From: Prolixibacteraceae bacterium
Lineage (GTDB): Bacteria > Bacteroidota > Bacteroidia > Bacteroidales > Prolixibacteraceae
Length of the DNA stretch: 34,148 nt
Reading direction: 5' to 3'
Assembly (NCBI GenBank): GCA_016930365.1
Contig: JAFGGY010000112.1
Coordinates: forward strand, 1 to 34,148
This document shows positions 1 through 8,318 of this stretch, in pieces. Under the pieces are notes generated by a model. The model searched no databases. It was not told the origin of the DNA and worked only from the letters and a program-made list of their open reading frames with translations. Numbering within the stretch: the stretch's first letter is position 1; each line of letters starts with the position of its first letter. The translations under genes were made by a program, and so were the position numbers.

Positions 1-2712
1 TGGGAGGGGATGCCAACTCCGCCGCTCCATGTAGAGGGTAATAAACTAAAAGACCCTACCGGGAACAATGTATTGCTCCATGGATGGATGCAACCTACGG
101 CATCGTGGTTTAACGGCGAGGGAAGACAGTATCACGATCCGGCCGATTGGACAAATCCGAATAATATTGCCGGTATGCTGAACTTTTTAAAAGAAGAAGC
201 AACGGTTATGAGCGATACCAGCCCCAGGTATGGTCAGGATCATGGATGGTATGCCAGTTTTGTCCGCCTTAATACCGATGCAATTGGCGGTTGGACACAA
301 GAATCTGGTCTGGTCGATCCCGTGCAGTTTGATGCCTGGATTAAAAACTTTGTTGTGCCTTATGCCGAATTTCTTAGTTCACGTGGGCTCTACCTGGTGA
401 TTAGCGCGGTTGGCCCTATCAATACACCCGATAATGGTACACGTAATGCGGGGGTGGTTGAACAACAACGATTGCGTACTTTTTGGAGTACGGTTGCCAA
501 TGCCCCGGGTGTCAAAAATGCCGATAATATTATGTTCGAACTCATGAACGAGCCTGTCGACATTGAATCATCACCCGGTAATGGCGACTGGGGAAACCAC
601 GAGGATAAATACTACGAAGCTTTTACCAAATGGATGCAGCCGGTTATCGATGATATCCGAAATACTGGAGCTGAAAATGTAATATGGGTCCCAACCCTTG
701 AGTGGCAAGGAACTCCATATCAATGGGCCCGCTTTCCTTTCTCCGGTTCTAATATTGGTGTAGCCTGCCATTATTATCCGGCTTATGGAGGGGTTTTTGA
801 TGATCCAGAAGCCGTTCAGGATTTATGGGACAAGCAATACAAACCAGCAGCTGATCGTTGGCCTATGATGATTACCGAATTGTTTTGGACTCCTTATCCG
901 AACGACCCGGGGAACCTGGTTAATGGTTCTACTGCTGGTTTTGGAAATGCCATAAAAAAGGCAATGGACAACCAGGGTAACGTATCGTATATAGTAGGAT
1001 TTATAGGCGATCTTATTGAAGACCTCAAACAAAGCCGCCCTCAAAATTGCCACCTCAGCTCACGAGAAGGCTCTCAGTCGTATTTCAAATGGTTGCCAAC
1101 CTACACATGGGCTGCTCCCGACGATGGTACACCCAAGTACGAGTACGCTGTTGTTGAAGATGAAAACCCAAAACAGATAAAAATGCATGTTAAACATGCA
1201 ATTAAAAGCGAAGATACATTCAGTGGTTTTTCTGTGTATATAGATAATCAGTTGGTTGATATAGAAGGTGTCGCTTTCGGTGATACAACAAATGTGTTGA
1301 TTATTAACTTGTACGATAGCGTACAACCCGAAAACAATATTGAACTCTCATATGCCGATGGTAATGTTACCTCTGTCTTTGAAAAGGCAATGATTAATTT
1401 TAGCAATACCACCGTATATAATATGCTTGAAGGTGCATCACCATTTATCACGAAACTTCAAACAAATTTTAATGGCGATACCCTTAAAGCAACATTTAGT
1501 CAAAAAATGTTACCACCTTCCGATTTATCATTACTAAGCCTGGAAACCGATTACAATGGGGGGATGACTATCCCAATTACAAAAAGTTCAGTATCTCCAT
1601 CCGATTCAACTGTGTTGTACTTTTCTCTCGGTCAACAAGTATTTGCTGAGTATAAACTCTCATTTTCTTGTCCCGAAAATAGTATGGTGTCTTCAGATAG
1701 CAGTTATATTGGTGAGGTTTCGAATGAGCTGGTTTCAAATAAAGCCATGGGTTTACCGGTACAAATTGAAGCAGGAAGGCTCGAAGCGGATGGATTTTCA
1801 GTTGTGCTGGAATTTTCAAAACCCTTGGACATAGCCGTTGGGCAATCTGAACAATTTGCATTAAGTGTTAACGGTAAAACTGAAGCGATTAAAGACTTTT
1901 TAATCTCGGAGAATACCATTCGGTTTTCAACTGTAAGAGCTTTACATTATGGTGATGAAGTGTTGGTAGGTTACACGCCAGGCACCATAAAGGCTGTCGA
2001 CCAGGGGCCTTTGGAGGCTTTTAATGATTATTCAATTACGAATTTGGCAGAAGAACCTTCATGGCATGCTATACCTGCTAAGATTGAAGCAGAGGATTAT
2101 ACCTTGCAATCGGGAACCGCTATTGAACAATCACGCGATACCGGTGGCGGAGAAAATGTAGCATATATCGACAATGGCGATTGGATAGAATTTGCAATTA
2201 ATAATGCCGGTAACAGTGCTTCATTTGAAATAACATTCAGGGTGGCCGCTCCAAATAATGATTGTGAACTCGAATATTATCTTGATGATGAAAAAATCGG
2301 CTCTGTATCGGTTCCCAATACCGGTAACTGGCAGGTTTGGCAGTCGGTTGTGGTTAATGATGTTACCATTGAACCCGGGAAACATTATCTCAAGCTGGTA
2401 TTTGTAACGGGTGGTTTTAATATCAATTATATCGATGTTAAACAATTAGGAACAAGTGTAGAAACCTTAACCGAACGTCAAATGTCGATATACCCTAACC
2501 CTGCATCTACGAATGTAACCATTGAGTCGCCAGGCTTTAAATTCAGTAAGGTTGAAGTTTTTGATATGGCGGGTAAAAAAGTTATTCAAAATTCGTTCGA
2601 TTATCAAAACGAACTGCAAATGCCTGTTCGCTTGCGTGATGGCATGTATGTTTTAAAAATTAGCAACGATATTGAATCTGTATTTAGAAAAATTGTGATA
2701 GATAATAAATAA
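1..2712 (+). CDS. GH5-family endo-glycanase with Ig/SwmB-like modules, CBM6 and a C-terminal T9SS type A sorting domain (5' truncated by window edge)
   Basis: Frame is open to base 1 (W-E-G-M-P-T...) and there is no signal peptide at the first Met, so the true start is upstream. GH5 motifs: MFELMNEPV (acid/base Glu) and MMITELFW (nucleophile Glu). CBM6-like KIEAEDYTLQSG...DTGGGENVAYIDNGDWIEF. Tail MSIYPNPASTNVTI...GMYVLKISN...FRKIVI is a T9SS sorting domain. Confidence 0.85.
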   Translation, partial: WEGMPTPPLHVEGNKLKDPTGNNVLLHGWMQPTASWFNGEGRQYHDPADWTNPNNIAGMLNFLKEEATVMSDTSPRYGQDHGWYASFVRLNTDAIGGWTQESGLVDPVQFDAWIKNFVVPYAEFLSSRGLYLVISAVGPINTPDNGTRNAGVVEQQRLRTFWSTVANAPGVKNADNIMFELMNEPVDIESSPGNGDWGNHEDKYYEAFTKWMQPVIDDIRNTGAENVIWVPTLEWQGTPYQWARFPFSGSNIGVACHYYPAYGGVFDDPEAVQDLWDKQYKPAADRWPMMITELFWTPYPNDPGNLVNGSTAGFGNAIKKAMDNQGNVSYIVGFIGDLIEDLKQSRPQNCHLSSREGSQSYFKWLPTYTWAAPDDGTPKYEYAVVEDENPKQIKMHVKHAIKSEDTFSGFSVYIDNQLVDIEGVAFGDTTNVLIINLYDSVQPENNIELSYADGNVTSVFEKAMINFSNTTVYNMLEGASPFITKLQTNFNGDTLKATFSQKMLPPSDLSLLSLETDYNGGMTIPITKSSVSPSDSTVLYFSLGQQVFAEYKLSFSCPENSMVSSDSSYIGEVSNELVSNKAMGLPVQIEAGRLEADGFSVVLEFSKPLDIAVGQSEQFALSVNGKTEAIKDFLISENTIRFSTVRALHYGDEVLVGYTPGTIKAVDQGPLEAFNDYSITNLAEEPSWHAIPAKIEAEDYTLQSGTAIEQSRDTGGGENVAYIDNGDWIEFAINNAGNSASFEITFRVAAPNNDCELEYYLDDEKIGSVSVPNTGNWQVWQSVVVNDVTIEPGKHYLKLVFVTGGFNINYIDVKQLGTSVETLTERQMSIYPNPASTNVTIESPGFKFSKVEVFDMAGKKVIQNSFDYQNELQMPVRLRDGMYVLKISNDIESVFRKIVIDNK

Positions 2713-2727
2713 TAAACACCCAAAAAT

Positions 2728-5109
2728 ATGAAACAAAAAATTGGAATACTTGTCTGCTTTTTGCTGTTTGGAATGGCAATGCAGGCACAGAATAAGCTTT
2801 ACAAAAATGAGTTTTCGATATCGGATGTAAAATTGCTCGACGGGCCCTTTAAGCATGCCCGCGATTTGAATATCGAAGTATTGCTAAAATACGATGTCGA
2901 TCGTTTGCTGGCTCCTTACCGAAAGGTGGCCGGGTTGCCCGAAAAGGCAGAAAGCTACCCCAACTGGGAAGGCCTTGATGGTCACATTGCCGGCCATTAC
3001 CTGTCGGCCATGGCCATGAACTATGCAGCAACCGGAAACAAAGAATGCAAAAGGCGCATGGAATATATGATTTCGGAATTGAAAGAAATTGAAGATGCAA
3101 ATGCCAAAAATAATGCCGAATGGGGGATAGGCTACCTGGGCGGTTTTCCCAATAGTGAAAATTTGTGGACGTCATTCAAAAAAAGCGATTTTAGCACCTA
3201 TTTTTCTGCCTGGGCACCGTTTTACAACTTGCATAAAATGTTTGCCGGTTTACGCGATGCGTGGTTGTATGGCGAAAACGAAGAAGCCAAAAACCTTTTC
3301 CTTGTTTTTTGTGACTGGGGCATCAGCATTACATCAAACCTCAGCGATGACCAAATGCAGGAAATGCTAAACATGGAGCACGGTGGCATGAACGAAGTAT
3401 TTGCCGATGCTTATCAAATTACAGGCGATGAAAAATATCTTGTAGCTGCAAAAAGGTATTCTCACAACGTGTTTCTGGAACCTTTGTCAGATGAGGTTGA
3501 TAACCTTGATAACAAACACGCTAATACGCAAATACCAAAGTTTATTGGTTTTGCAAGGATTGCCGAGCTTAGTGGCGATAAAAATTACAGTCGTGCAGGC
3601 CGTTTTTCGTGGGAGACAATTGTAAACGACCGCTCGCTGGCTTTTGGCGGAAACAGCCGAAGAGAGCATTTTCCCAGCGTTGAGTCTTGTACCGATTACA
3701 TCAACGATGTTGACGGTCCTGAGTCGTGTAACTCTTACAATATGTTGAAATTAACCGAAGATTTGTTCCGCATGCAGCCATCGGCAAATTTTGCCGATTA
3801 TTACGAGCGTACTTTGTTTAACCACATTCATTCAACCCAGCACCCCAAACATGGTGGCTATGTGTATTTTACTTCTGCACGTCCGCGTCATTACAGGGTG
3901 TACTCAACACCCAACAATGCCATGTGGTGCTGTGTGGGTACCGGGATGGAGAACCATAGCAAATACAACCAGTTTATTTACACGCATTCAGCCGATTCGT
4001 TGTTTGTTAACCTGTTTATTGCGTCAGAATTGAATTGGAAAGATAAAAAAGTGAGCATCAAACAGGAAACAAACTTTCCGTATGAAGAACAAACTAAACT
4101 TACGATAACAAAAGGGGCATCAAACTTCAAAATGATGGTTCGGTATCCCGGTTGGGTGAAGAAAGGTTCGCTTGAGGTATCCGTAAACGGGAAAGAAGTG
4201 CATTATACCGCACTTCCTTCATCTTATATCTCTATCGATCGTGAATGGAAAAAAGGCGATGTGATTGAAATAAAACTGCCCATGCAAAGCACCATTGAAC
4301 GTTTGCCAAATGTGCCCGATTACATTGCTTTTATGCATGGCCCCGTTTTGCTTGGTGCCAAAACAGGTACAAACGATTTGAGGGGATTACTCGCTGGCGA
4401 CGGGCGTTGGGACCAATACCCGGGTGGTGAATTGTTGCCAATTGATAAAGCACCTATTTTGGTAGATGATGATATTGAGAATATTGCAAAAAAATTGAAG
4501 CCTGTAAAGGATAAACCATTGCACTTTACTTTAAATGTAGATATAAAAAATCCTGTTGATGTTGAACTGGAACCTTTTGCCGATATTCATGATGCAAGGT
4601 ATATGATTTACTGGCTGGCACTTACAACCGATGGCTATCAGTCGTATATGGACTCACTAACAGCAATTGAAAATGAAAAGATAGCGCTTGAAAAACGCAC
4701 CATCGACTTTGTGGCCACTGGTGAACAGCAGCCCGAAACCGACCACGATATGCAGAATGAAAATTCGGGCTCGGGTAACACCAATCATGAATTTTACCGC
4801 GATGCAAGCCGGGGAGGATATTTTAGTTACGAAATGAATACAAATTCCGAAACCGATCTTAGTCTTAACGTTCGTTACTGGGGCGCCGAATGGGGAGGCC
4901 GTAAATTTGATATTTATATCGATGATGAAAAGCTGTTGACCGAAGACAACACCGGACGGTGGAACCAGTCAAGATTTTTTAATATCGAGTACGATATCCC
5001 CAATTCAATGCTGAAAGGCAAAAGCAGCATCAGGGTCAAGTTTCAGGCTTTACCGGGCAATACAGCCGGTGCGGTTTATTATGTAAGGTTGTTGAAAACA
5101 AAACATTAA
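2728..5109 (+). CDS. DUF1680 glycoside hydrolase, GH127/GH146-type beta-L-arabinofuranosidase
   Basis: Signal peptide ending MAMQAQ. Motifs KLLDGPFKHARDLNIEVLLKYDVDRLLAPYRKVAGL, NWEGLDGHIAGHYLSAMAMNYA, YESCNSYNMLKLTEDLF and MWCCVGTGMENHSKY (Cys-rich active-site motif) are typical of the family. C-terminal accessory beta domains. Confidence 0.88.
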   Translation: MKQKIGILVCFLLFGMAMQAQNKLYKNEFSISDVKLLDGPFKHARDLNIEVLLKYDVDRLLAPYRKVAGLPEKAESYPNWEGLDGHIAGHYLSAMAMNYAATGNKECKRRMEYMISELKEIEDANAKNNAEWGIGYLGGFPNSENLWTSFKKSDFSTYFSAWAPFYNLHKMFAGLRDAWLYGENEEAKNLFLVFCDWGISITSNLSDDQMQEMLNMEHGGMNEVFADAYQITGDEKYLVAAKRYSHNVFLEPLSDEVDNLDNKHANTQIPKFIGFARIAELSGDKNYSRAGRFSWETIVNDRSLAFGGNSRREHFPSVESCTDYINDVDGPESCNSYNMLKLTEDLFRMQPSANFADYYERTLFNHIHSTQHPKHGGYVYFTSARPRHYRVYSTPNNAMWCCVGTGMENHSKYNQFIYTHSADSLFVNLFIASELNWKDKKVSIKQETNFPYEEQTKLTITKGASNFKMMVRYPGWVKKGSLEVSVNGKEVHYTALPSSYISIDREWKKGDVIEIKLPMQSTIERLPNVPDYIAFMHGPVLLGAKTGTNDLRGLLAGDGRWDQYPGGELLPIDKAPILVDDDIENIAKKLKPVKDKPLHFTLNVDIKNPVDVELEPFADIHDARYMIYWLALTTDGYQSYMDSLTAIENEKIALEKRTIDFVATGEQQPETDHDMQNENSGSGNTNHEFYRDASRGGYFSYEMNTNSETDLSLNVRYWGAEWGGRKFDIYIDDEKLLTEDNTGRWNQSRFFNIEYDIPNSMLKGKSSIRVKFQALPGNTAGAVYYVRLLKTKH

Positions 5110-5133
5110 GTTTAAACTATTAAAACAGAAAAT

Positions 5134-6501
5134 ATGAACACATTTCACAAAATTTTACTGGTGGGAGGCGTTGTTTGTACAGCACTCTCCGTCAATGCTC
5201 AAAACCCAATCGTTCAAACCCATTACACAGCCGATCCGGCTCCAATGGTACACGATGGCAGGGTTTACGTGTACACATCTCACGACGAAGACGAGACCGT
5301 TCGTAACTTTTTTACCATGAACGATTGGCTTTGTTATTCTTCAACCGATATGGTGAACTGGACTGACCATGGTGCGGTTTTGTCGTACAAAGATTTTGAA
5401 TGGTCGCGTGGCGATGCCTGGGCCGGCCAATGTATTTACCGAAACGGAAAATTTTATTACTATGTGCCTGTTAACGAAAAAAACGGCGGCAATGCAATTG
5501 GGGTAGCCGTTTCAGATAGTCCAACCGGCCCATTTAAAGATGCCATTGGAAAACCATTGATTAAGGGCTATGGCTACATTGATCCTACTGTTTTTATCGA
5601 CGACGACGGCCAGGCTTATATGTACTGGGGTAACCCCAACCTTTGGCACGTTAAGCTAAACGACGATATGCTTTCATACGATCAGGAATATGGTATTGTG
5701 AAGGAAGAACTGAGGGATGACAATTTTGGTTATCGCGAAAAAAAGATTGACAACCGGACAGCCGCGTACGAAGAAGGTCCCTGGATGTACAAGCGCAACA
5801 ACTTGTATTATTTATTTTATCCGGCAGGTGGTGTGCCCGAACACCTTGCATATTCTACCGGGCCAAGTGTTACCGGGCCATGGACTTATGGCGATACCAT
5901 TATGCACGTGATACAAGAAGGTGGCGCATTTACCAATCACCCCGGTGTTATCGATTACAAAGGTCAAACCTATCTTTTTTATCACAATGGCGCTTTGCCC
6001 GGTGGTGGAGGTTTTAAACGTTCGGTTTGTGTTGAACCTTTTGAATTTAATTCCGATGGATCGGTACCTTTAATTGAGCCAACTATTGAAGGTGTGAAAA
6101 AAAGTGTTTATTTTGTAAATCCATGCACACGTGTGCAGGCTGAAACCATGGCATGGTCAAAGGGCTTAAAAACAGCCCAAAACGGCGAAGTAGGGGTTTA
6201 TGTAACCAATATCGATAACGGCGATTATATTAAAGTTCGCAGCGTCGATTTTGCGAAGCGTACCCGGAAATTCGAAGCAAGCGTTTCTTCTGCCTCGGCT
6301 GGTGGCGAAATTGAGATCCGGATTGACGGTGTTGACGGCGAATTATTGGGAACCTGTAAAGTGGAAAATACAGGAGGCTGGCATGAATGGGCAATGAAAA
6401 CGTGTAAAGTGAAAAGAACCAAAGGTGTACACGATGTTTACTTTGTTTTCAAAGGTGATGAAGGCCAATTGTTCAACTTTGACTGGTGGAAGTTTAGATA
6501 A
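5134..6501 (+). CDS. GH43 family glycosidase (arabinofuranosidase/xylosidase type) with C-terminal CBM6
   Basis: Signal peptide ending SVNAQ. HYTADPAPMVHDGRVYVYTSHDE, SDSPTGPF, YIDPTVFIDDDGQAYMYWG and EGPWMYKR are GH43 five-bladed propeller motifs. C-term RVQAETMAWSKGLKT...IDNGDYIKV is CBM6-like. Confidence 0.9.
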   Translation: MNTFHKILLVGGVVCTALSVNAQNPIVQTHYTADPAPMVHDGRVYVYTSHDEDETVRNFFTMNDWLCYSSTDMVNWTDHGAVLSYKDFEWSRGDAWAGQCIYRNGKFYYYVPVNEKNGGNAIGVAVSDSPTGPFKDAIGKPLIKGYGYIDPTVFIDDDGQAYMYWGNPNLWHVKLNDDMLSYDQEYGIVKEELRDDNFGYREKKIDNRTAAYEEGPWMYKRNNLYYLFYPAGGVPEHLAYSTGPSVTGPWTYGDTIMHVIQEGGAFTNHPGVIDYKGQTYLFYHNGALPGGGGFKRSVCVEPFEFNSDGSVPLIEPTIEGVKKSVYFVNPCTRVQAETMAWSKGLKTAQNGEVGVYVTNIDNGDYIKVRSVDFAKRTRKFEASVSSASAGGEIEIRIDGVDGELLGTCKVENTGGWHEWAMKTCKVKRTKGVHDVYFVFKGDEGQLFNFDWWKFR

Positions 6502-6530
6502 TAATTAATATTGAAAAGATATAATTGGAA

Positions 6531-8303
6531 ATGTCACATTTTAACTATTTCTCAATTGCTTTGTGGCTGCTTGTTTTTGGAGTATTATCATTTACGTCAA
6601 AAGATTGTAAGTCATCTAATGGTGATGTATTAGCCCATTGGCGTTTTGAACAGGTACAGCACCTCAATGGCGATTCTACTTCAGTGCCCATTGTGGGGCA
6701 GCCGCTTACAGCAGACGACCGTGGGCCTGTTGAACCTCAGCCTTTTGTTTACGATAAAGCAGGTAATCATAATTTTCTGCAAGTGAGTGGTTCACGTCCT
6801 TCTTCAATTGTTTTTTCCAACGATGTACCAAAAACCATAGTAGATGGTGAGCCCAATATCCGCTCATTGGCAATTAAAAGTGGTGAATACATCGTTCCAT
6901 TTGACCGTTCGCTACCTTATTACGATTTACGTAAAAGTTGGACTGTAGAGGCCAGCCTTAAGTGCAATTTGTTAGGAACCGAACAGGTTTTCCTTTGCAA
7001 AGAAGGAAAACGTGGCCAAATTGGTGGAGATGTTTCTATTGGTTTCGACAACATGTTAAAACGATACTTTGTTGAAGTGATGGATGCCGATGGTAAACTG
7101 CATCGCATTGCAGCAGGCAATGAAGTGGAAGCTGGGAAGTGGTATGATGTGAGGGCTCATGCAAATTTCGACACAAAAAGCGGAAAAACAATGCTTAGCT
7201 TTGAGGTGAAAGCCTCGGTGAAAAACAGTTTCGGCAAAGCAACGACTACTAATTTTGATGGTTATGCCTTGAAACGGGATGCCGGTATGTGGGTAATTGG
7301 TCGGGGGTATCCCGGGGGATTCCCTAACAGCCTTGCAGTCCTCGATGGGGGTATTGATGAGGTGAAAATCTCAGGCGAAGCATTGCCGCGAGTACCTGGG
7401 CAAAACCCGATTTTTACCGACACATATACTGCTGACCCTGCCGCTTTGGTTGTAGATGACAGGCTTTATGTTTATGCTGGGCAAGATAAAGCTTCACCAG
7501 GCGGATGGTTTAATATGCCAGGATGGCTTTGCTATTCTACAACCGATATGAAAAACTGGACTGCCCATGGTACTGTTCTGAAGGCAGCTGATTTTAAGGA
7601 TGCAAATAGTTGGGCTGCATGGGCAGCACAAGTTGTTGAAAAAGAAGGTAAATATTACTTTTATGTTACACTTGATCGGGAGGAAGGACATTTTATTACG
7701 GTAGCCGTTAGCGATAGTCCTACCGGACCTTTTAAAGAGGCACGCCCGGGGCAGCCGCTCATTACCGATGATATGACCACCGATTCTCACAGGGCAAACT
7801 CCGATATCGATCCAACTGTTTTTATCGATGATGATGAAACGCCTTGGATGATGTGGGGCAATGGTGATTTCTATATGGTAAAGCTCAATCGCAATATGGT
7901 TGAACTTGATGGACCGATAACTAAAGTACCTTTCAGAAACGTTGCTGAAGGGCCATGGCTTTTCAAACGTGACGATATCTATTATAATGTTTATGCTGCC
8001 GATGCACCCGGAGTACAGTCCGAACAAATTGCTTATGCAATGGCTCCGAAGATAACAGGTCCCTGGACTTATGGGGGCTTAATTGCCGGCTCAGCAAAGC
8101 ATGGGTTTACCATACACCCCGCTGTTGTTGAGTTTAAAAACCAATGGTATTTCTTTTACCACGATGGGTCGTATTCTATAAATGGAGAGCCAGGTGGCGA
8201 TTGCAGACGTTCGGTATGTGTTGAATACCTACACTTTAACAACGATGGCACAATACAACCAATTGTGCAAACACCTGAAGGGGTCAGTGTAAAACCGAAA
8301 TAA
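6531..8303 (+). CDS. LamG/concanavalin-like N-terminal domain plus GH43 family glycosidase
   Basis: The ORF track starts at 6525, which is TTG; ATG at 6531 (MSHFNYFSIALWLLVFG...) is the likelier start. LamG-like region HWRFEQ...WTVEASLKCNLLGTEQVFLCKEG...GGIDEVKISGEAL. GH43 motifs TYTADPAALVVDDRLYVYAGQD, SDIDPTVFIDDDETPWMMWGNG, EGPWLFKR. Confidence 0.87.
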   Translation: MSHFNYFSIALWLLVFGVLSFTSKDCKSSNGDVLAHWRFEQVQHLNGDSTSVPIVGQPLTADDRGPVEPQPFVYDKAGNHNFLQVSGSRPSSIVFSNDVPKTIVDGEPNIRSLAIKSGEYIVPFDRSLPYYDLRKSWTVEASLKCNLLGTEQVFLCKEGKRGQIGGDVSIGFDNMLKRYFVEVMDADGKLHRIAAGNEVEAGKWYDVRAHANFDTKSGKTMLSFEVKASVKNSFGKATTTNFDGYALKRDAGMWVIGRGYPGGFPNSLAVLDGGIDEVKISGEALPRVPGQNPIFTDTYTADPAALVVDDRLYVYAGQDKASPGGWFNMPGWLCYSTTDMKNWTAHGTVLKAADFKDANSWAAWAAQVVEKEGKYYFYVTLDREEGHFITVAVSDSPTGPFKEARPGQPLITDDMTTDSHRANSDIDPTVFIDDDETPWMMWGNGDFYMVKLNRNMVELDGPITKVPFRNVAEGPWLFKRDDIYYNVYAADAPGVQSEQIAYAMAPKITGPWTYGGLIAGSAKHGFTIHPAVVEFKNQWYFFYHDGSYSINGEPGGDCRRSVCVEYLHFNNDGTIQPIVQTPEGVSVKPK

Positions 8304-8318
8304 TAAACTAAACACACT

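Noticed and set aside
7494-8027. 177-aa antisense ORF opposite the second GH43
   Set aside because: Sits fully inside a strongly supported GH43 coding frame, with no recognisable domain; a shadow ORF.
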